A stretch of DNA of 64,000 bases from Luteimonas wenzhouensis (GCF_007859305.1 NZ_VOHE01000003.1:372001-436000); one strand, 5' to 3'. Counted from the first letter of the stretch, positions 1 to 10,066 are shown. Notes: generated from the sequence alone by a model not told the origin. Made by a program: numbers and translations.

Positions 1-609
1 CGCGCTCAGGCGATGCCCGTTCTCCCTCTGGTCGCGGATCCGGTTGCGCTCGTAGCGGGCGTTGACGCTGACCACGCGCTCGTCGAACGACAGTGGCCGC
101 ACGGTCTGCAGGTCCACGGTGCCCGACAGGCCCTGGCCGACGAGCGCCGCGTCCGGGGTCTTGTAGACCACCACCTGGCTCAGCAGCTCGGACGGGTACT
201 GGTCGAACTCGACGCCGCGGTTGTCGCCGGTGCTCGCCTGCTCGCGGCCGTTGAGCGTGGCGGTGGAGAAGTCGCCGGCGAAGCCGCGGATGTTGATCTG
301 GGTGGCGCGGCCGCGCTCGCGCTGCGCGGTCAGGCCGGGCAGGCGCGCGATCGATTCGGCGATGCTGGCGTCCGGCAGCTTGCCGATGTCCTCGGCCGAG
401 ATCGCCTCGACGATCGAGGTGGAGGTCTGCTTGGTGTCGATGGACCGTTCGATCGAGGAACGGATGCCGGTAACGACGATGCGGTCGAGCTCGGTGGCCT
501 CTTCGCCGTCCGGCGCCGCGGCGGTGTCCTGCGCGAAGGTCTGCGGTGCGGAAAGCAGGATCGCGGATGCGAGCGCGGTACTCAGCAGGGTGCGCCTGGG
601 TTGCAACAT
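1..609 (-). CDS. TonB-dependent receptor, N-terminal part (truncated by window edge)
   Basis: This is the first 203 codons of an outer-membrane TonB-dependent receptor reading off the left edge. A signal peptide ends near residue 27 (TFAQDT). Next come the segment ELDRIVVTGIRSSIERSID and a plug domain with IGKLPDASIAESIARLPGL and INIRGF, the pattern of the large Xanthomonas/Caulobacter receptor subfamily (TIGR01782 type). The ATG at 609 follows GGGAGGGG, so the start is well supported. Such receptors import oligosaccharides when they sit beside glycosidases. Here an alpha-glucosidase, a sugar permease and an alpha-amylase follow, and a palindrome about 140 bp upstream is shared with the permease/glucosidase intergenic region. 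Maltodextrin uptake is therefore the likely role, although the substrate is inferred from context only. Confidence 0.9.
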   Translation of the reverse strand, partial: MLQPRRTLLSTALASAILLSAPQTFAQDTAAAPDGEEATELDRIVVTGIRSSIERSIDTKQTSTSIVEAISAEDIGKLPDASIAESIARLPGLTAQRERGRATQINIRGFAGDFSTATLNGREQASTGDNRGVEFDQYPSELLSQVVVYKTPDAALVGQGLSGTVDLQTVRPLSFDERVVSVNARYERNRIRDQRENGHRLSA

Positions 610-745
610 TTTCCCCTCCCGAAAGGCAATGTCGTCATTGGTTCGTGTGGTCTGGCCCGTCGCTCGACGCGTGTCATGACGGGGCGCCGGACGTTCGCCG
701 GACGTGCAGCCATGGTAGTGGCCGCAGCGTCGTCCGGCGCCGTCT

Positions 746-759
746 TGCATACGTATTCA
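746..759. promoter_or_regulatory. LacI-type operator candidate, copy 1 (receptor promoter)
   Basis: TGCATACGTATTCA is a 14-bp near-perfect palindrome around ATACGTAT with one mismatched pair. It lies in the gap upstream of the leftward TonB receptor. The same core appears at 2623-2636. A LacI-family regulator is encoded 5 kb away in the same locus, and LacI-family operators are short palindromes of this kind. Assignment to that regulator is inference. Confidence 0.6.
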
Positions 760-908
760 TGCGCGTTATCCGCCCGGGAAAACAGCGTTTTGCGTGCACG
801 CCGCCCGCGCGCGACGAAGCCGCACCCGACGCCGCGGGATACATTCCCGGCATGCCTGGGGACAGGGTGCGGCGACCGCCTGCGACAGGGGCGCGGCCGG
901 CGCGGGCG

Positions 909-2537
909 CTACTCGCGCGCGGCACCGGGCCTGCCGTAGAACACACCGTAGGCAGGCAGTCGCAGGCGTCCGTCCGCCAGCGTGCCGAGGTCGAAGCCAG
1001 GGAGGTCGACGGCGCGGGCGTCGATGTCGCCCAGGGCGACGTCCGCGTCCGCGGCGGACAGGTTGAAGGCGACGAGCAGCCGCTCGCCGGCGTGCTCGCG
1101 CAGGAAGGCCAGCACCGGCTCGGGCGTGTCGAGGAAGCGGATGCCTCCCTGCACCAGCGCCGGTTCCCGCCGGCGCCACGACAGGAACGCGCGTACCGCG
1201 CAGAGGGTCGATCCTGCGTCCGCCTGCTGTGCCTCGACGTTGAGCGCGCGGTGCGCGGCGGGCACCGGCAGCCAGGGCTGTCCGGTGGTGAATCCGCCGT
1301 GCTCGCCGGCGGTCCACGGCATTGGCGTGCGGCACCCGTCGCGCCCCTTGAAGTTCGGCCAGAAGGCGATGCCGTAGGGATCGCGCAGCGCCTCGAACGG
1401 GACGTCCGCTTCCGGGAGGCCCAGCTCCTCGCCCTGGTACAGGCAGACCGAGCCGCGCAGCGAGCACACCAGCGCCACCAGCATCCGTGCCAGCTGCGGC
1501 GGCGCCGAGGGGCCGCCCCAGCGCGTCACCGCGCGGCGCACGTCGTGGTTGGACACCGCCCAGCACGGCCAGCCCTCGGTCATCACCGCTTCAAGGCGCG
1601 ACACGGTGTCGCGGATGTAGCGTGCGCTGAAGTCGTCCACCAGCAGCTCGAAGCTGTAGCCCATGTGCAGGCGGCGGCCGGAGGTGTACTCGGCCGTGGT
1701 CGCGAGCGAGTCCTCGGAGGAGATCTCGCCCAGCGTCACCACGCCGGGATAGCGGTCGATGAGCGCGCGCAGCTCCTCGAGGAAGCTGATGTTCTCGGGC
1801 CGGGTGTTGTTGTACCAGTGGTACTGGAACGCGTACGGGTTGTCCGGGCTGAAGCCGCGGCCCACGCGTTCGGACGCCGGCTTGGGCGGGTTGTCGCGCA
1901 GCTGCGCGTCGTTGAAGCAGAAGTTGATCGAGTCCAGGCGGAAACCGTCCACGCCGCGGTCGAGCCAGAACTTCACGTAGTCGAGCGTGGCCTGACGGAC
2001 CTCGGGGTTGTGGAAGTTCAGGTCCGGCTGCGAGGACAGGAAGTTGTGCAGGTAGTACTGGCCGCGGCGCGGCTCCCAGCGCCAGGCGACGCCACCGAAG
2101 ATCGACATCCAGTTGTTGGGCGGGGTGCCGTCTTCCTTCGGGTCGGCCCAGACGTACCAGTCGGCCTTGGGATTGTCGCGGCTGCGGCGGCTCTCCTGGA
2201 ACCAGGGATGCTGGTCGGAGGTGTGGCTGAACACCTGGTCGATCATCACCTTCAGCCCCAGGCGATGGGCCTTCTCCAGCAGCCGGTCGAAGTCGTCCAG
2301 GGTGCCGAACAACGGATCGATGTCGCGCTGGTCGGCGATGTCGTAGCCGAAGTCGGCCATCGGCGACTTGAAGAACGGCGAGATCCAGATCGCGTCCACG
2401 CCCAGCGAGGCAACGTGGTCCAGCCGCTCGGCAATGCCGGGCAGGTCGCCTACGCCGTCGCCATTGGTGTCCATGAAGCTGCGTGGGTAGATCTGGTAGA
2501 TCACCGCGCCGCGCCACCAGTCCTTCGTCACCTGCAT
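909..2537 (-). CDS. GH13 alpha-glucosidase (Xanthomonas XgtA-like)
   Basis: Cytoplasmic alpha-glucosidase or alpha-glucosyltransferase of family GH13, 542 residues, which releases glucose from maltose and short alpha-glucans. It opens with WWRGAVIYQIYPRSF, typical of oligo-1,6-glucosidase/alpha-glucosidase relatives. It carries the four GH13 motifs: MIDQVFSHTS (I), DGFRLDSINF with the nucleophile Asp (II), TLGEISSED with the acid/base Glu (III) and AVSNHD (IV). The protein resembles what I recall of the Xanthomonas campestris enzyme XgtA along its length. The start at MQVTKDWW was chosen because it matches family N-termini; the open frame runs further upstream but reads as non-protein. There is no signal peptide. 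It is divergent from the permease gene, with the second operator candidate between them. Confidence 0.9.
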   Translation of the reverse strand: MQVTKDWWRGAVIYQIYPRSFMDTNGDGVGDLPGIAERLDHVASLGVDAIWISPFFKSPMADFGYDIADQRDIDPLFGTLDDFDRLLEKAHRLGLKVMIDQVFSHTSDQHPWFQESRRSRDNPKADWYVWADPKEDGTPPNNWMSIFGGVAWRWEPRRGQYYLHNFLSSQPDLNFHNPEVRQATLDYVKFWLDRGVDGFRLDSINFCFNDAQLRDNPPKPASERVGRGFSPDNPYAFQYHWYNNTRPENISFLEELRALIDRYPGVVTLGEISSEDSLATTAEYTSGRRLHMGYSFELLVDDFSARYIRDTVSRLEAVMTEGWPCWAVSNHDVRRAVTRWGGPSAPPQLARMLVALVCSLRGSVCLYQGEELGLPEADVPFEALRDPYGIAFWPNFKGRDGCRTPMPWTAGEHGGFTTGQPWLPVPAAHRALNVEAQQADAGSTLCAVRAFLSWRRREPALVQGGIRFLDTPEPVLAFLREHAGERLLVAFNLSAADADVALGDIDARAVDLPGFDLGTLADGRLRLPAYGVFYGRPGAARE

Positions 2538-2619
2538 CGCCACCGGGGCCTCGAACGATCCGTGGCGCGCACTATTCCACAACGGCCGCGTGCTGCAGCG
2601 GCGCGACGCGTGCCGGCGG

Positions 2620-2639
2620 CCATGAATACGTATGCATGG
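2620..2639. promoter_or_regulatory. LacI-type operator candidate, copy 2 (glucosidase/permease divergent promoter)
   Basis: CCATGAATACGTATGCATGG is a 20-bp palindrome with a single mismatched pair, centred on ATACGTAT. It lies in the 278-bp gap between the leftward alpha-glucosidase and the rightward permease-amylase operon. The central 14 bp, read on the opposite strand, match copy 1 at 746-759. One site could control both directions. Confidence 0.65.
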
Positions 2640-2815
2640 ATCGACCGGCCCATGCGCCACGTACACCGGCGTCGATGCACGAAAAGCCCTGGAAACAAGG
2701 GCTGGGACGCGTATCCGCCAGGCACCGGGCGGGTCCGGCGCTGCTGCGGCGCGGCAAGGACACGGGCGCGCGATCCGGGGACAATGCGCGCGTTGCCAAG
2801 GGGAGCGCGTGCTGC

Positions 2816-4303
2816 ATGTCGTCCAAGCCTGAGCTGTCGTTCTGGCAGATCTGGAACATGTGCTTCGGGTTCCTGGGGATCCAGTTCGGCTTTGCGCTGC
2901 AGAACGCGAACGTCAGCCGGATCTTCCAGACCCTAGGCGCCGAGGTGGAGCAGGTGCCGGGCCTGTGGATCGCCGCGCCGCTGACCGGCCTGCTGGTGCA
3001 GCCGGTGATCGGCTACTTCTCCGACCGCACCTGGACCCGACTGGGTCGCCGCCGGCCTTACTTCCTGTGGGGCGCGGTCTTCTCGACCCTGGCACTGTTC
3101 GCGATGCCGAACTCGCCGCAGCTGTGGATCGCCGCCGGCATGCTGTGGATCCTCGATGCCTCGCTGAACGTGTCGATGGAACCGTTCCGCGCCTTCGTTG
3201 GCGACCAGCTGCCCTCGCGCCAGCGACCGACCGGCTACGCGATGCAGGGCTTCTTCATCGGCGTGGGCTCGGTGGTCGCCAGCCTGCTGCCGTGGCTGCT
3301 GGCGAAGTGGGGCGTGGCCAACACCGCGGCGCCGGGCGAGGTGCCCGACACGGTGCGCTGGGCGTTCTACGCCGGCGGCGCGGTGCTGCTGCTGGCGGTG
3401 CTGTGGACGGTCGTGACCACGCGCGAGTACCCGCCGGAGGTGCTGGCGTCATTCGACGACGCCGAGCCGGAGGGCGCGGGCGATCGCGCCGCGGCGGCGG
3501 TACCGGGCGCGGCCGGCGGCGTGCCCTGGCTGCTGGTTGGCGTGGTGGGCCTCGTCCTGGTCTGGCGCCAGGGATGGGACCGCATGCTCTACGTGCTGGC
3601 GGCGCTGCCCTTGGCCTACGGCCTGCTGCGGCTGCTGGCGCCACGCGCGGCGGCGGGGTCGATCCTGCCGTCGCTCACCACCGACCTGCACGCGATGCCG
3701 GCCACCATGCGGCAACTGGCCGTGGTCCAGTTCTTCTCCTGGTTCGGCCTGTTCTGCATGTGGATCTACACCACGCCCGCCGTGACCGCGCTGCACTTCG
3801 GCGCCACCGACACCGGCTCGGCGGCGTACAACGAGGGCGCGAACTGGGTCGGCGTGCTGTTCGCCGCCTACAACGGCTTCGCCGCGCTGGCCGCGATCGC
3901 GATCCCGTGGCTGGTACGCGCGCTGGGCCTGCGCGGCAGCCACCTGGCCTGCCTGTGGCTGGGCGGCGCCGGCCTGGCCTCGATGGCCCTGGTCCGCGAC
4001 CCGCAGTGGCTGCTGCTGTCGATGGTGGGCGTGGGCTTCGCCTGGGCGTCGATCCTGTCGCTGCCCTACGCGATGCTGTCCGACAGCCTGCCCGCGGCCA
4101 AGATGGGCGTGTACATGGGCATCTTCAACTTTTTCATCGTCATCCCGCAGCTGGTCGCGGTGAGCGTGCTGGGAGTGCTGCTGTCGCACGTGCTGGGCGG
4201 CGAGCCGGTCCGGGTGCTGGTGCTGGGCGGCGCCTGCTTCGCGGTCGCGGGGCTGTGCGCGCTGCGGGTGCGGCTGCCGGGGCGCGGGACAGGACGGGCA
4301 TGA
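2816..4303 (+). CDS. MFS sugar permease (GPH/SLC45-like)
   Basis: Inner-membrane transporter of 495 residues with about twelve hydrophobic segments. The opening LSFWQIWNMCFGFLGIQFGFALQNANVSRIF and the loop FSDRTWTRLGRRRPYFLWG (the D-R-x-G-R-R motif) are characteristic of the glycoside/sucrose-type permeases used with Xanthomonas sucrose and maltose loci. The ATG at 2816 has AAGGGGAG about 10 bases upstream. Its stop overlaps an ATG of the next gene, so it is co-transcribed with the alpha-amylase. Likely role: uptake of maltose or short maltodextrins from the periplasm for the neighbouring alpha-glucosidase. Confidence 0.88.
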   Translation: MSSKPELSFWQIWNMCFGFLGIQFGFALQNANVSRIFQTLGAEVEQVPGLWIAAPLTGLLVQPVIGYFSDRTWTRLGRRRPYFLWGAVFSTLALFAMPNSPQLWIAAGMLWILDASLNVSMEPFRAFVGDQLPSRQRPTGYAMQGFFIGVGSVVASLLPWLLAKWGVANTAAPGEVPDTVRWAFYAGGAVLLLAVLWTVVTTREYPPEVLASFDDAEPEGAGDRAAAAVPGAAGGVPWLLVGVVGLVLVWRQGWDRMLYVLAALPLAYGLLRLLAPRAAAGSILPSLTTDLHAMPATMRQLAVVQFFSWFGLFCMWIYTTPAVTALHFGATDTGSAAYNEGANWVGVLFAAYNGFAALAAIAIPWLVRALGLRGSHLACLWLGGAGLASMALVRDPQWLLLSMVGVGFAWASILSLPYAMLSDSLPAAKMGVYMGIFNFFIVIPQLVAVSVLGVLLSHVLGGEPVRVLVLGGACFAVAGLCALRVRLPGRGTGRA

Positions 4304-4323
4304 TGGCCGGGAGGAGTGCAGTG

Positions 4324-6081
4324 ATGGGCATCCGGGACGTTTCACTGGCGCGCCGCGCAGCGCGCGTGCTGCCGCTGCTGGCGGCGCTGTCCGCGTGCGC
4401 CTGCGGTGCGGCGCCCACGGCCCCTGCCGACGAGATCCACGGCACGCTCGAGCCGTTCGCGCGCGAGGCGGTCTACTTCGTGGTCACCGACCGCTTCGTC
4501 AACGGCGACCCCGGCAACGACCACCGCGACCAGGGCGGGGAACACCGCACCTTCGACATCCCGCTGCCGCCCTGCGATGGGGTGTCGGGCAACATCGGCT
4601 ACCTTGGCGGCGACTTCCGCGGACTGGCCGACAACCTCGACTACATCCAGGACATGGGGTTCAGCGCGGTCTGGATCACGCCGGTGGTGGACAACCCCGA
4701 CCAGGCCTTCACCGGCGGCGAACCGCCCGGCTGCGGCAGCATCCTCACCGACCGCGGCAAGACCGGATACCACGGCTACTGGGGCGTGAACTTCTTCAAG
4801 GTCGACGAGCACCTGCCCAGTCCGGGGATGGAATTCCCCGACCTCGCCGGCGAGCTGCACCGCCGCGGCATGAGGCTGGTGCTCGACATCGTCGGCAACC
4901 ACGGTTCGCCGGCCTGGACCATGCCGGTGGCGCAGCCGCAGTTCGGCCAGGTGTTCGACCGCGACGGCAGGCTCGTGGCCGACCACCAGAACCTGCCGCC
5001 GGCGCAGCTCGACCCGGCCGGCAATCCGCTGCATGCGTTCTACAACGCGACCGGGCCGGTCGCGGACGGGCAGGGCTCGATCTACGACGGCAACCTCGCC
5101 CAGCTTGGCGACTTCGACGCCTCCAACCCGGCCGTGCTCGAGTACCTGGTCGAGGCCTATGGCCACTGGATCGACCAGGGCGCGGATGCCTTCCGCATCG
5201 ACACCATCGCCTGGATGCCGACCTCGTTCTGGCAGCGCTTCAGCGAGCGGATCCGCGAGAAGCGCCCCGGTTTCTTCATGTTCGGCGAGGCCTTCGACTA
5301 CGACGCGGCGAACATCGCGATCCACACCCGCCCGGGCCATGGCGAGGTCAGCGTGCTCGACTTCCCGATGAAGCAGGCCATGGAAGAGGTCTTCGGCCGC
5401 AAAAACGCCGGCTTCGAGCGGCTGGAGCCGGCGTTGTTCCTCGAGGACGGCCCGTACGCGAACGTGTACGAGCTGGCCACCTTCTACGACAACCACGACA
5501 TGCCGCGCATGGACGCCAGCGACGAGGGCTTCATCGACGCGCACAACTGGCTGTTCACCGCGCGCGGGATCCCGGTGGTCTACTACGGCTCGGAGGTCGG
5601 CTTCATGCGTGGCCGCGCCGAGCATGCGGGCAACCGCAGCTACTTCGGCCAGGAGCGGATCGACGCGGCGAAGGACAGCGTGATCCACCAGCAGCTGCGC
5701 CGGATCGCGCGGCTGCGCCGCGAGACGCCGGCGCTGCAGCGCGGGATACAGGTGAACCTGCTGCTGGAGGGCGAGACCGCCGCCTTCTACCGCGTGTTCC
5801 AGCACGAGGGCGTGGCCCAGACCGCGCTGGTGTTGCTCAACAAGGGCGACGCGCCGCGGACCGTCACCGTGGATGCGCTGGTGCAGCCGGGCGACTGGCG
5901 CGACGCCTTCGACGGTTCGCGCGTGGAGATCGGCCAGCGCATCGAACTCCAGGTGCCGGCGCACGGCGTGCGCGTGCTGCTGCGCGATGCGCCGGTGGAG
6001 GCGCCGGCCCTGCGGGAGCTGCTGCTGCGGCGGATGGAGGCGCGGGCGCACGGCGCAGGTGCGGAGACGACGCCCGGGTGA
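4324..6081 (+). CDS. GH13 alpha-amylase, predicted lipoprotein
   Basis: Alpha-amylase family protein of 585 residues. The N-terminus has a basic stretch, a hydrophobic run and LSAC, a plausible lipobox near residue 25, so it is probably anchored in a membrane facing the periplasm or the cell surface. GH13 motifs are [20 protein letters not shown] (nucleophile Asp), FMFGEAFD (acid/base Glu) and FYDNHDM. I chose the ATG at 4324 because GGGAGGAG lies 7 bases upstream. An ATG at 4300 overlapping the permease stop is an alternative. It should cleave maltodextrins before uptake by the permease and glucosidase. Confidence 0.9.
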   Translation: MGIRDVSLARRAARVLPLLAALSACACGAAPTAPADEIHGTLEPFAREAVYFVVTDRFVNGDPGNDHRDQGGEHRTFDIPLPPCDGVSGNIGYLGGDFRGLADNLDYIQDMGFSAVWITPVVDNPDQAFTGGEPPGCGSILTDRGKTGYHGYWGVNFFKVDEHLPSPGMEFPDLAGELHRRGMRLVLDIVGNHGSPAWTMPVAQPQFGQVFDRDGRLVADHQNLPPAQLDPAGNPLHAFYNATGPVADGQGSIYDGNLAQLGDFDASNPAVLEYLVEAYGHWIDQGADAFRIDTIAWMPTSFWQRFSERIREKRPGFFMFGEAFDYDAANIAIHTRPGHGEVSVLDFPMKQAMEEVFGRKNAGFERLEPALFLEDGPYANVYELATFYDNHDMPRMDASDEGFIDAHNWLFTARGIPVVYYGSEVGFMRGRAEHAGNRSYFGQERIDAAKDSVIHQQLRRIARLRRETPALQRGIQVNLLLEGETAAFYRVFQHEGVAQTALVLLNKGDAPRTVTVDALVQPGDWRDAFDGSRVEIGQRIELQVPAHGVRVLLRDAPVEAPALRELLLRRMEARAHGAGAETTPG

Positions 6082-6147
6082 TGCGCGGCGTCGGCCTGGC
6101 CTGAGCGAGCCCCGCGCCGGTCGGCGCAGGGAGTCGGAGTTCGCGTC

Positions 6148-7215
6148 CTATTGCCCGCCCGTGCCGTGGACGGGCGGCGCCGGCGCACCGCCGGTGGATT
6201 CGCGCACCACCAGCGAGGCCGGCATCCGCACGCTCTCCACCGGCTCCCGGGCGATCAGCCGCACCAGCGCATCGACCAGCAACTCGCCGGCGCGGATCGT
6301 GTCCTGGACCACGGTGGTCAGGGTCGGGCTGGCGATGCGCGCGGCGGGGATGTCGTCGAAGCCGACCACGGCCACGTCGCCGGGGATGCGCAGGCCGCGC
6401 TCGCGGAAGGCCTGCATCGCGCCGATCGCGATCAGGTCGCTGGCCGCGAACACCGCCTCGAACGGCAGCCCGCGTTCGAGCAGGGCGACCGCCGCGGCGT
6501 ACCCGCAGTGCTCGGCGCTTTCGGCATCGACCTGGAGCGCGCGGTCCAGTCCTTCGCCGCCGGCCTCGCGCAGCGCGGCGTCGCAGCCGGCGAAGCGGTC
6601 GAGGAACTCGGGGTAGTGCTCGGAGGCATCGCCCAGGAAGGCGATCCGCCGGTAGCCCAGCGCGGCCAGGTGCGCGCCGGCCAGGCGGCCGCCGCCGAAG
6701 TTGTCGCAGCCGATCGACACTCCCGGCTGTTCGGGCATCACCGCGCCCCAGCGCACGAACGGCGTGCCCCGTTCGACCAGCTTGGCCAGCTTGCCCTCGT
6801 AGGCCAGGTAGTCGCCGTATCCCAGCAGGATCAGTCCGTCGGCCTTGTGGCTGTCGCCGTACTCGGCGTGCCAGTCGTCGGAGAGCTGCTGGAACGAGAC
6901 CAGCAGGTCGCGGTCGTGGCGCGCGCAGGTGCGGGTGATCGATCCCAGCATGGGCAGGAAGAAGGGGTTGATGTGGGATTCGTCCGCGGTCGGGTCCTCG
7001 AACAGCAGCAGGGCCAGGGTGCCGGCGTACTGGCGGCGCAGCCCCGAGGCGTTCTTGTCGACCTTGTAATTGAGTTGCTCGGCGATGGCGAGGATGCGCT
7101 TGCGGGTCTCCTCGCTCACCATCGGACTGCCGCGCAGGGCGCGCGAGACGGTGGGCTGGGACACGCCCGCCAGGTAGGCGATGTCCAGCGAGGTGGGCCG
7201 GCCGCGGATGGTCAT
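6148..7215 (-). CDS. LacI-family transcriptional regulator
   Basis: A 355-residue repressor-type regulator. The N-terminal helix-turn-helix and hinge read [20 protein letters not shown] with an [16 protein letters not shown] hinge region. The rest is a periplasmic-binding-protein-like sugar sensor ([22 protein letters not shown]). It converges on the amylase gene. Regulation of the adjacent alpha-glucan genes through the two ATACGTAT palindromes is the simplest reading, with maltose or a related sugar as effector. No similar palindrome was seen in front of this gene, so autoregulation is not indicated. Confidence 0.9.
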   Translation of the reverse strand: MTIRGRPTSLDIAYLAGVSQPTVSRALRGSPMVSEETRKRILAIAEQLNYKVDKNASGLRRQYAGTLALLLFEDPTADESHINPFFLPMLGSITRTCARHDRDLLVSFQQLSDDWHAEYGDSHKADGLILLGYGDYLAYEGKLAKLVERGTPFVRWGAVMPEQPGVSIGCDNFGGGRLAGAHLAALGYRRIAFLGDASEHYPEFLDRFAGCDAALREAGGEGLDRALQVDAESAEHCGYAAAVALLERGLPFEAVFAASDLIAIGAMQAFRERGLRIPGDVAVVGFDDIPAARIASPTLTTVVQDTIRAGELLVDALVRLIAREPVESVRMPASLVVRESTGGAPAPPVHGTGGQ

Positions 7216-7315
7216 GCCCGGATGATGCCACGGCCGCGGCGGCCGGAGCGTCGCCGGTGGGCGGGGCGCCGCCCCCGGGAGGCCGCGTCCACCGCCGTGC
7301 GGCCGCGATTTCGGC

Positions 7316-7321
7316 TAGAAT
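7316..7321 (+). promoter_or_regulatory. thrS promoter -10 element (candidate)
   Basis: TAGAAT in the gap upstream of thrS would start a transcript near 7328. No convincing -35 is visible. The position fits the downstream leader ORF and terminator hairpin. Confidence 0.4.
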
Positions 7322-7378
7322 CGCGACGTCACGACCGCAAACAAGGTGGCCCGCGCGCGCGCCGGCCGAGTGTGCGAC

Positions 7379-7451
7379 ATGGACACTAGCAACGCCCAGC
7401 GCTGATCCCGCACGAGGCCTCCCGGCAGGGCGCCCTCGTGGCGCCTTTTTT
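7379..7451 (+). promoter_or_regulatory. Attenuator-like leader of the thrS operon
   Basis: A short ORF (7379-7405, MDTSNAQR) is followed by two mutually exclusive pairings. CACGAGG (7411-7417) can pair with CCTCGTG (7434-7440). Alternatively GGCGCC (7429-7434) pairs with GGCGCC (7440-7445) to form a hairpin followed by six T. The second is a textbook intrinsic terminator, and the first would prevent it. This is the layout of a transcription attenuator ahead of an aminoacyl-tRNA synthetase operon. The leader ORF has only one Thr codon, so ribosome-stalling control by threonine is not obvious. Confidence 0.5.
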
Positions 7452-7542
7452 GTGGCCGCGGCGCGGTGCGTCCAGGCCGGCCCGCTGATCCCGCCGACCC
7501 GTCCGTGCCTCTCGATCCCCAGCCCCCCGACCCCGCCCGCAC

Positions 7543-9447
7543 ATGATCACGATCACCCTCCCAGACGGCAGCAAGCGCGAGTTCGAGCACCCGGTGACGG
7601 TCATGGACGTCGCCCGTTCGATCGGTCCCGGCCTGGCCAAGGCCACCGTGGCCGGCAAGGTCGACGGCCGCCAGGTCGACGCCTGCGACCTTATCGACCG
7701 CGACGCCACGCTGCAGATCCTCACCCCGAAGGATCCAGAGGGCGTGGAGATCATCCGCCACTCCTGCGCGCACCTGGTTGGCCACGCGGTCAAGCAGCTC
7801 TACCCTGACGCCAAGATGGTGATCGGCCCGGTGATCGAGGACGGCTTCTACTACGACATCTGGCACGAGCGCCCGTTCACGCCCGAGGACATGGCCGCGA
7901 TCGAGCAGCGCATGCGCGAGCTGATCGCCCAGGACTACGAGGTGGTCAAGAAGATGACCCCGCGCGACGAGGTCATCGAGGTGTTCAAGGCCCGCGGCGA
8001 GGACTACAAGCTGCGCCTGATCGAGGACATGGGCCCGGAGGTCACCGCGATGGGCCTGTACCACCACCAGGAATACGTGGACATGTGCCGCGGCCCGCAC
8101 GTGCCCAACACCCGCTTCCTGAAGCACTTCAAGCTGCTGCGCATTTCCGGCGCGTACTGGCGCGGCGACTCGAAGAACGAACAGCTGCAGCGCATCTACG
8201 GCACCGCCTGGGCCGACGACAGGCAGCTCAAGGCCTACATCCAGCGGATCGAGGAGGCCGAGAAGCGCGACCATCGCCGGATCGGCAAGCAGCAGAACCT
8301 GTTCCACCTGCAGGAGGAGGCGCCGGGCCTGGTGTTCTGGCATCCCAAAGGCTGGGCGCTGTGGCAGGTGGTCGAGCAGTACATGCGCCGCGTGTACCGC
8401 GAGACCGGCTACGGCGAAGTGCGCTGCCCGCAGATCCTCGACGTCGAGCTGTGGAAGCGCTCGGGCCACTGGGACAACTACAAGGACAACATGTTCTTCA
8501 CCGAGTCCGAGAAGCGGACCTACGCGGTGAAGCCGATGAACTGCCCGGGCCACGTGCAGGTGTTCAACCAGGGCCTGCACAGCTACCGCGACCTGCCGAT
8601 CCGCTACGGCGAGTTCGGCTCCTGCCACCGCAACGAGCCCTCGGGCGCGCTGCACGGCATCCTGCGCGTGCGCGGCTTCACCCAGGACGACGGCCACGTG
8701 TTCTGCACCGAGGAGCAGGTCGAGTCCGAGGTCCGCGCGTTCCACGCCCAGGCGCTGAAGGTCTACGCCGACTTCGGCTTCGAGGACATCCGGATCAAGA
8801 TCGCCCTGCGCCCGGAGAACCGGCTGGGCGACGACGCCACCTGGGACAAGGCCGAGGAGGCCCTGCGCTCGGCCCTGCGCGCCTCCGGGGTGGAGTGGCA
8901 GGAGCTGCCGGGCGAGGGCGCGTTCTACGGGCCCAAGATCGAGTACCACCTGCGCGACGCCATCGGCCGCACCTGGCAGCTGGGGACCATGCAGGTCGAC
9001 TTCATGATGCCCGGCCGCCTGGGCGCCGAGTACGTGGACGAGCACAGCCAGCGCCGCCACCCGGTGATGCTGCACCGGGCCATCGTCGGCTCCATGGAGC
9101 GGTTCATCGGGATCCTGATCGAACACCACGCCGGCGCCTTCCCGGCCTGGCTGGCCCCGGTCCAGGCGGTGGTCATGAACATCACCGATGCCCAGGCCGA
9201 GGCGGTGGAGAAGACAGCCAAGTTTTTGAATTCAAAGGGATTCAGGGTAGAATCGGATACCCGCAACGAGAAGGTGGGCTACAAGATCCGCGAGCACACC
9301 CTGCAGCGGGTGCCCTACCTGCTGGTGGTCGGGGACCGCGAGCGGGAGGCGGGGGCGGTGGCGGTCCGGACCCGGTCCGGCGAGGACCTGGGTGCGATGC
9401 CGGTGGACGCCTTTGCCGCCCGGCTGGCGGAAGAATCCCGCCCCTGA
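7543..9447 (+). CDS. thrS: Threonine--tRNA ligase
   Basis: Class II synthetase of 634 residues that charges tRNA-Thr. Domains in order: N-terminal TGS domain (residues 1-60, [13 protein letters not shown]), the second editing-type domain with HSCAH (near residue 70) and the class II core. The core has [10 protein letters not shown] (zinc-binding Cys), the arginine motif [23 protein letters not shown] and [11 protein letters not shown]. The C-terminal anticodon-binding domain ends RLAEESRP. Length is normal. It is the first gene of the thrS-infC-rpmI-rplT-pheST-ihfA cluster. Confidence 0.98.
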   Translation: MITITLPDGSKREFEHPVTVMDVARSIGPGLAKATVAGKVDGRQVDACDLIDRDATLQILTPKDPEGVEIIRHSCAHLVGHAVKQLYPDAKMVIGPVIEDGFYYDIWHERPFTPEDMAAIEQRMRELIAQDYEVVKKMTPRDEVIEVFKARGEDYKLRLIEDMGPEVTAMGLYHHQEYVDMCRGPHVPNTRFLKHFKLLRISGAYWRGDSKNEQLQRIYGTAWADDRQLKAYIQRIEEAEKRDHRRIGKQQNLFHLQEEAPGLVFWHPKGWALWQVVEQYMRRVYRETGYGEVRCPQILDVELWKRSGHWDNYKDNMFFTESEKRTYAVKPMNCPGHVQVFNQGLHSYRDLPIRYGEFGSCHRNEPSGALHGILRVRGFTQDDGHVFCTEEQVESEVRAFHAQALKVYADFGFEDIRIKIALRPENRLGDDATWDKAEEALRSALRASGVEWQELPGEGAFYGPKIEYHLRDAIGRTWQLGTMQVDFMMPGRLGAEYVDEHSQRRHPVMLHRAIVGSMERFIGILIEHHAGAFPAWLAPVQAVVMNITDAQAEAVEKTAKFLNSKGFRVESDTRNEKVGYKIREHTLQRVPYLLVVGDREREAGAVAVRTRSGEDLGAMPVDAFAARLAEESRP

Positions 9448-9533
9448 CGGTTGTATCGCGGCCGGATTCCGTTAAAAATCCGTCCCATCCCGCACGGCGG
9501 GCGCCCGGTGGCGCCCCCGGTATCCCCATTTCC

Positions 9534-9547
9534 GGAGACCTCGTATT
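9534..9547 (+). promoter_or_regulatory. infC ribosome binding site with ATT start codon
   Basis: GGAGA at 9534-9538 sits 6-7 bases before ATT (9545-9547). The codons that follow give [18 protein letters not shown], the conserved IF3 N-terminus. No ATG or GTG at the right distance lies upstream. AUU initiation of infC is the known device by which IF3 represses its own translation. Confidence 0.85.
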
Positions 9548-10066
9548 AGCACCCAAGACAAGCAGAATCGCCGCAACAGCGAGATCCGCGTGCCCCGCGT
9601 ACGCGTGATCGGTTCCGATGGTGAGATGGTCGGCGTACTGTCGCGCGACGAAGCACTGCAGATGGCCGAGGAAGAAGGCCTCGACCTGGTGGAGATCCAG
9701 CCCAATGCGGATCCCCCGGTCTGCAAGATCATGGACTTCGGAAAGTTCAAGTTCGAGCAGCAAAAGCGCGCCAACGAGGCCAAGAAGAAGTCCAAGCAGG
9801 TCGAGATCAAGGAAGTGAAGTTCCGCCCCGTCACCGACGAGGGCGACTATCAGATCAAGCTTCGCAAGATGCGCGGCTTCCTGGAGGAAGGCGACAAGAT
9901 CAAGGTCAACATCCGCTTCCGTGGCCGCGAGATGAGCCACCAGGAACTGGGCCGGGAGATGGCCGCCCGCATCGAGGCCGACCTGGGCGAGGACATCGTG
10001 ATCGAGTCGCGCCCCCGCCTGGAAGGCCGGCAGATGGTGATGATGATCGCCCCCAAGAAGAAGTAA
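9545..10066 (+). CDS. infC: Translation initiation factor IF-3 (ATT start)
   Basis: Binds the 30S subunit and proofreads initiator tRNA and start codon. With the ATT start the protein has 173 residues, near the usual family length of about 175-180. Starting at the first GTG (9590) would lose 15 conserved N-terminal residues. The N-domain holds [20 protein letters not shown] and the C-domain [13 protein letters not shown], ending MIAPKKK. IF3 rejects non-AUG starts, so the ATT implies autoregulation as known from E. coli. Confidence 0.95.
   Translation: MSTQDKQNRRNSEIRVPRVRVIGSDGEMVGVLSRDEALQMAEEEGLDLVEIQPNADPPVCKIMDFGKFKFEQQKRANEAKKKSKQVEIKEVKFRPVTDEGDYQIKLRKMRGFLEEGDKIKVNIRFRGREMSHQELGREMAARIEADLGEDIVIESRPRLEGRQMVMMIAPKKK

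Noticed and set aside
546..2936. Very long plus-strand frame across the alpha-glucosidase
   Set aside because: Antisense to a gene with full GH13 motifs; composition typical of high-GC shadows. Similar frames at 7315-9129, 12291-15050 and 60785-62900 were rejected for the same reason.
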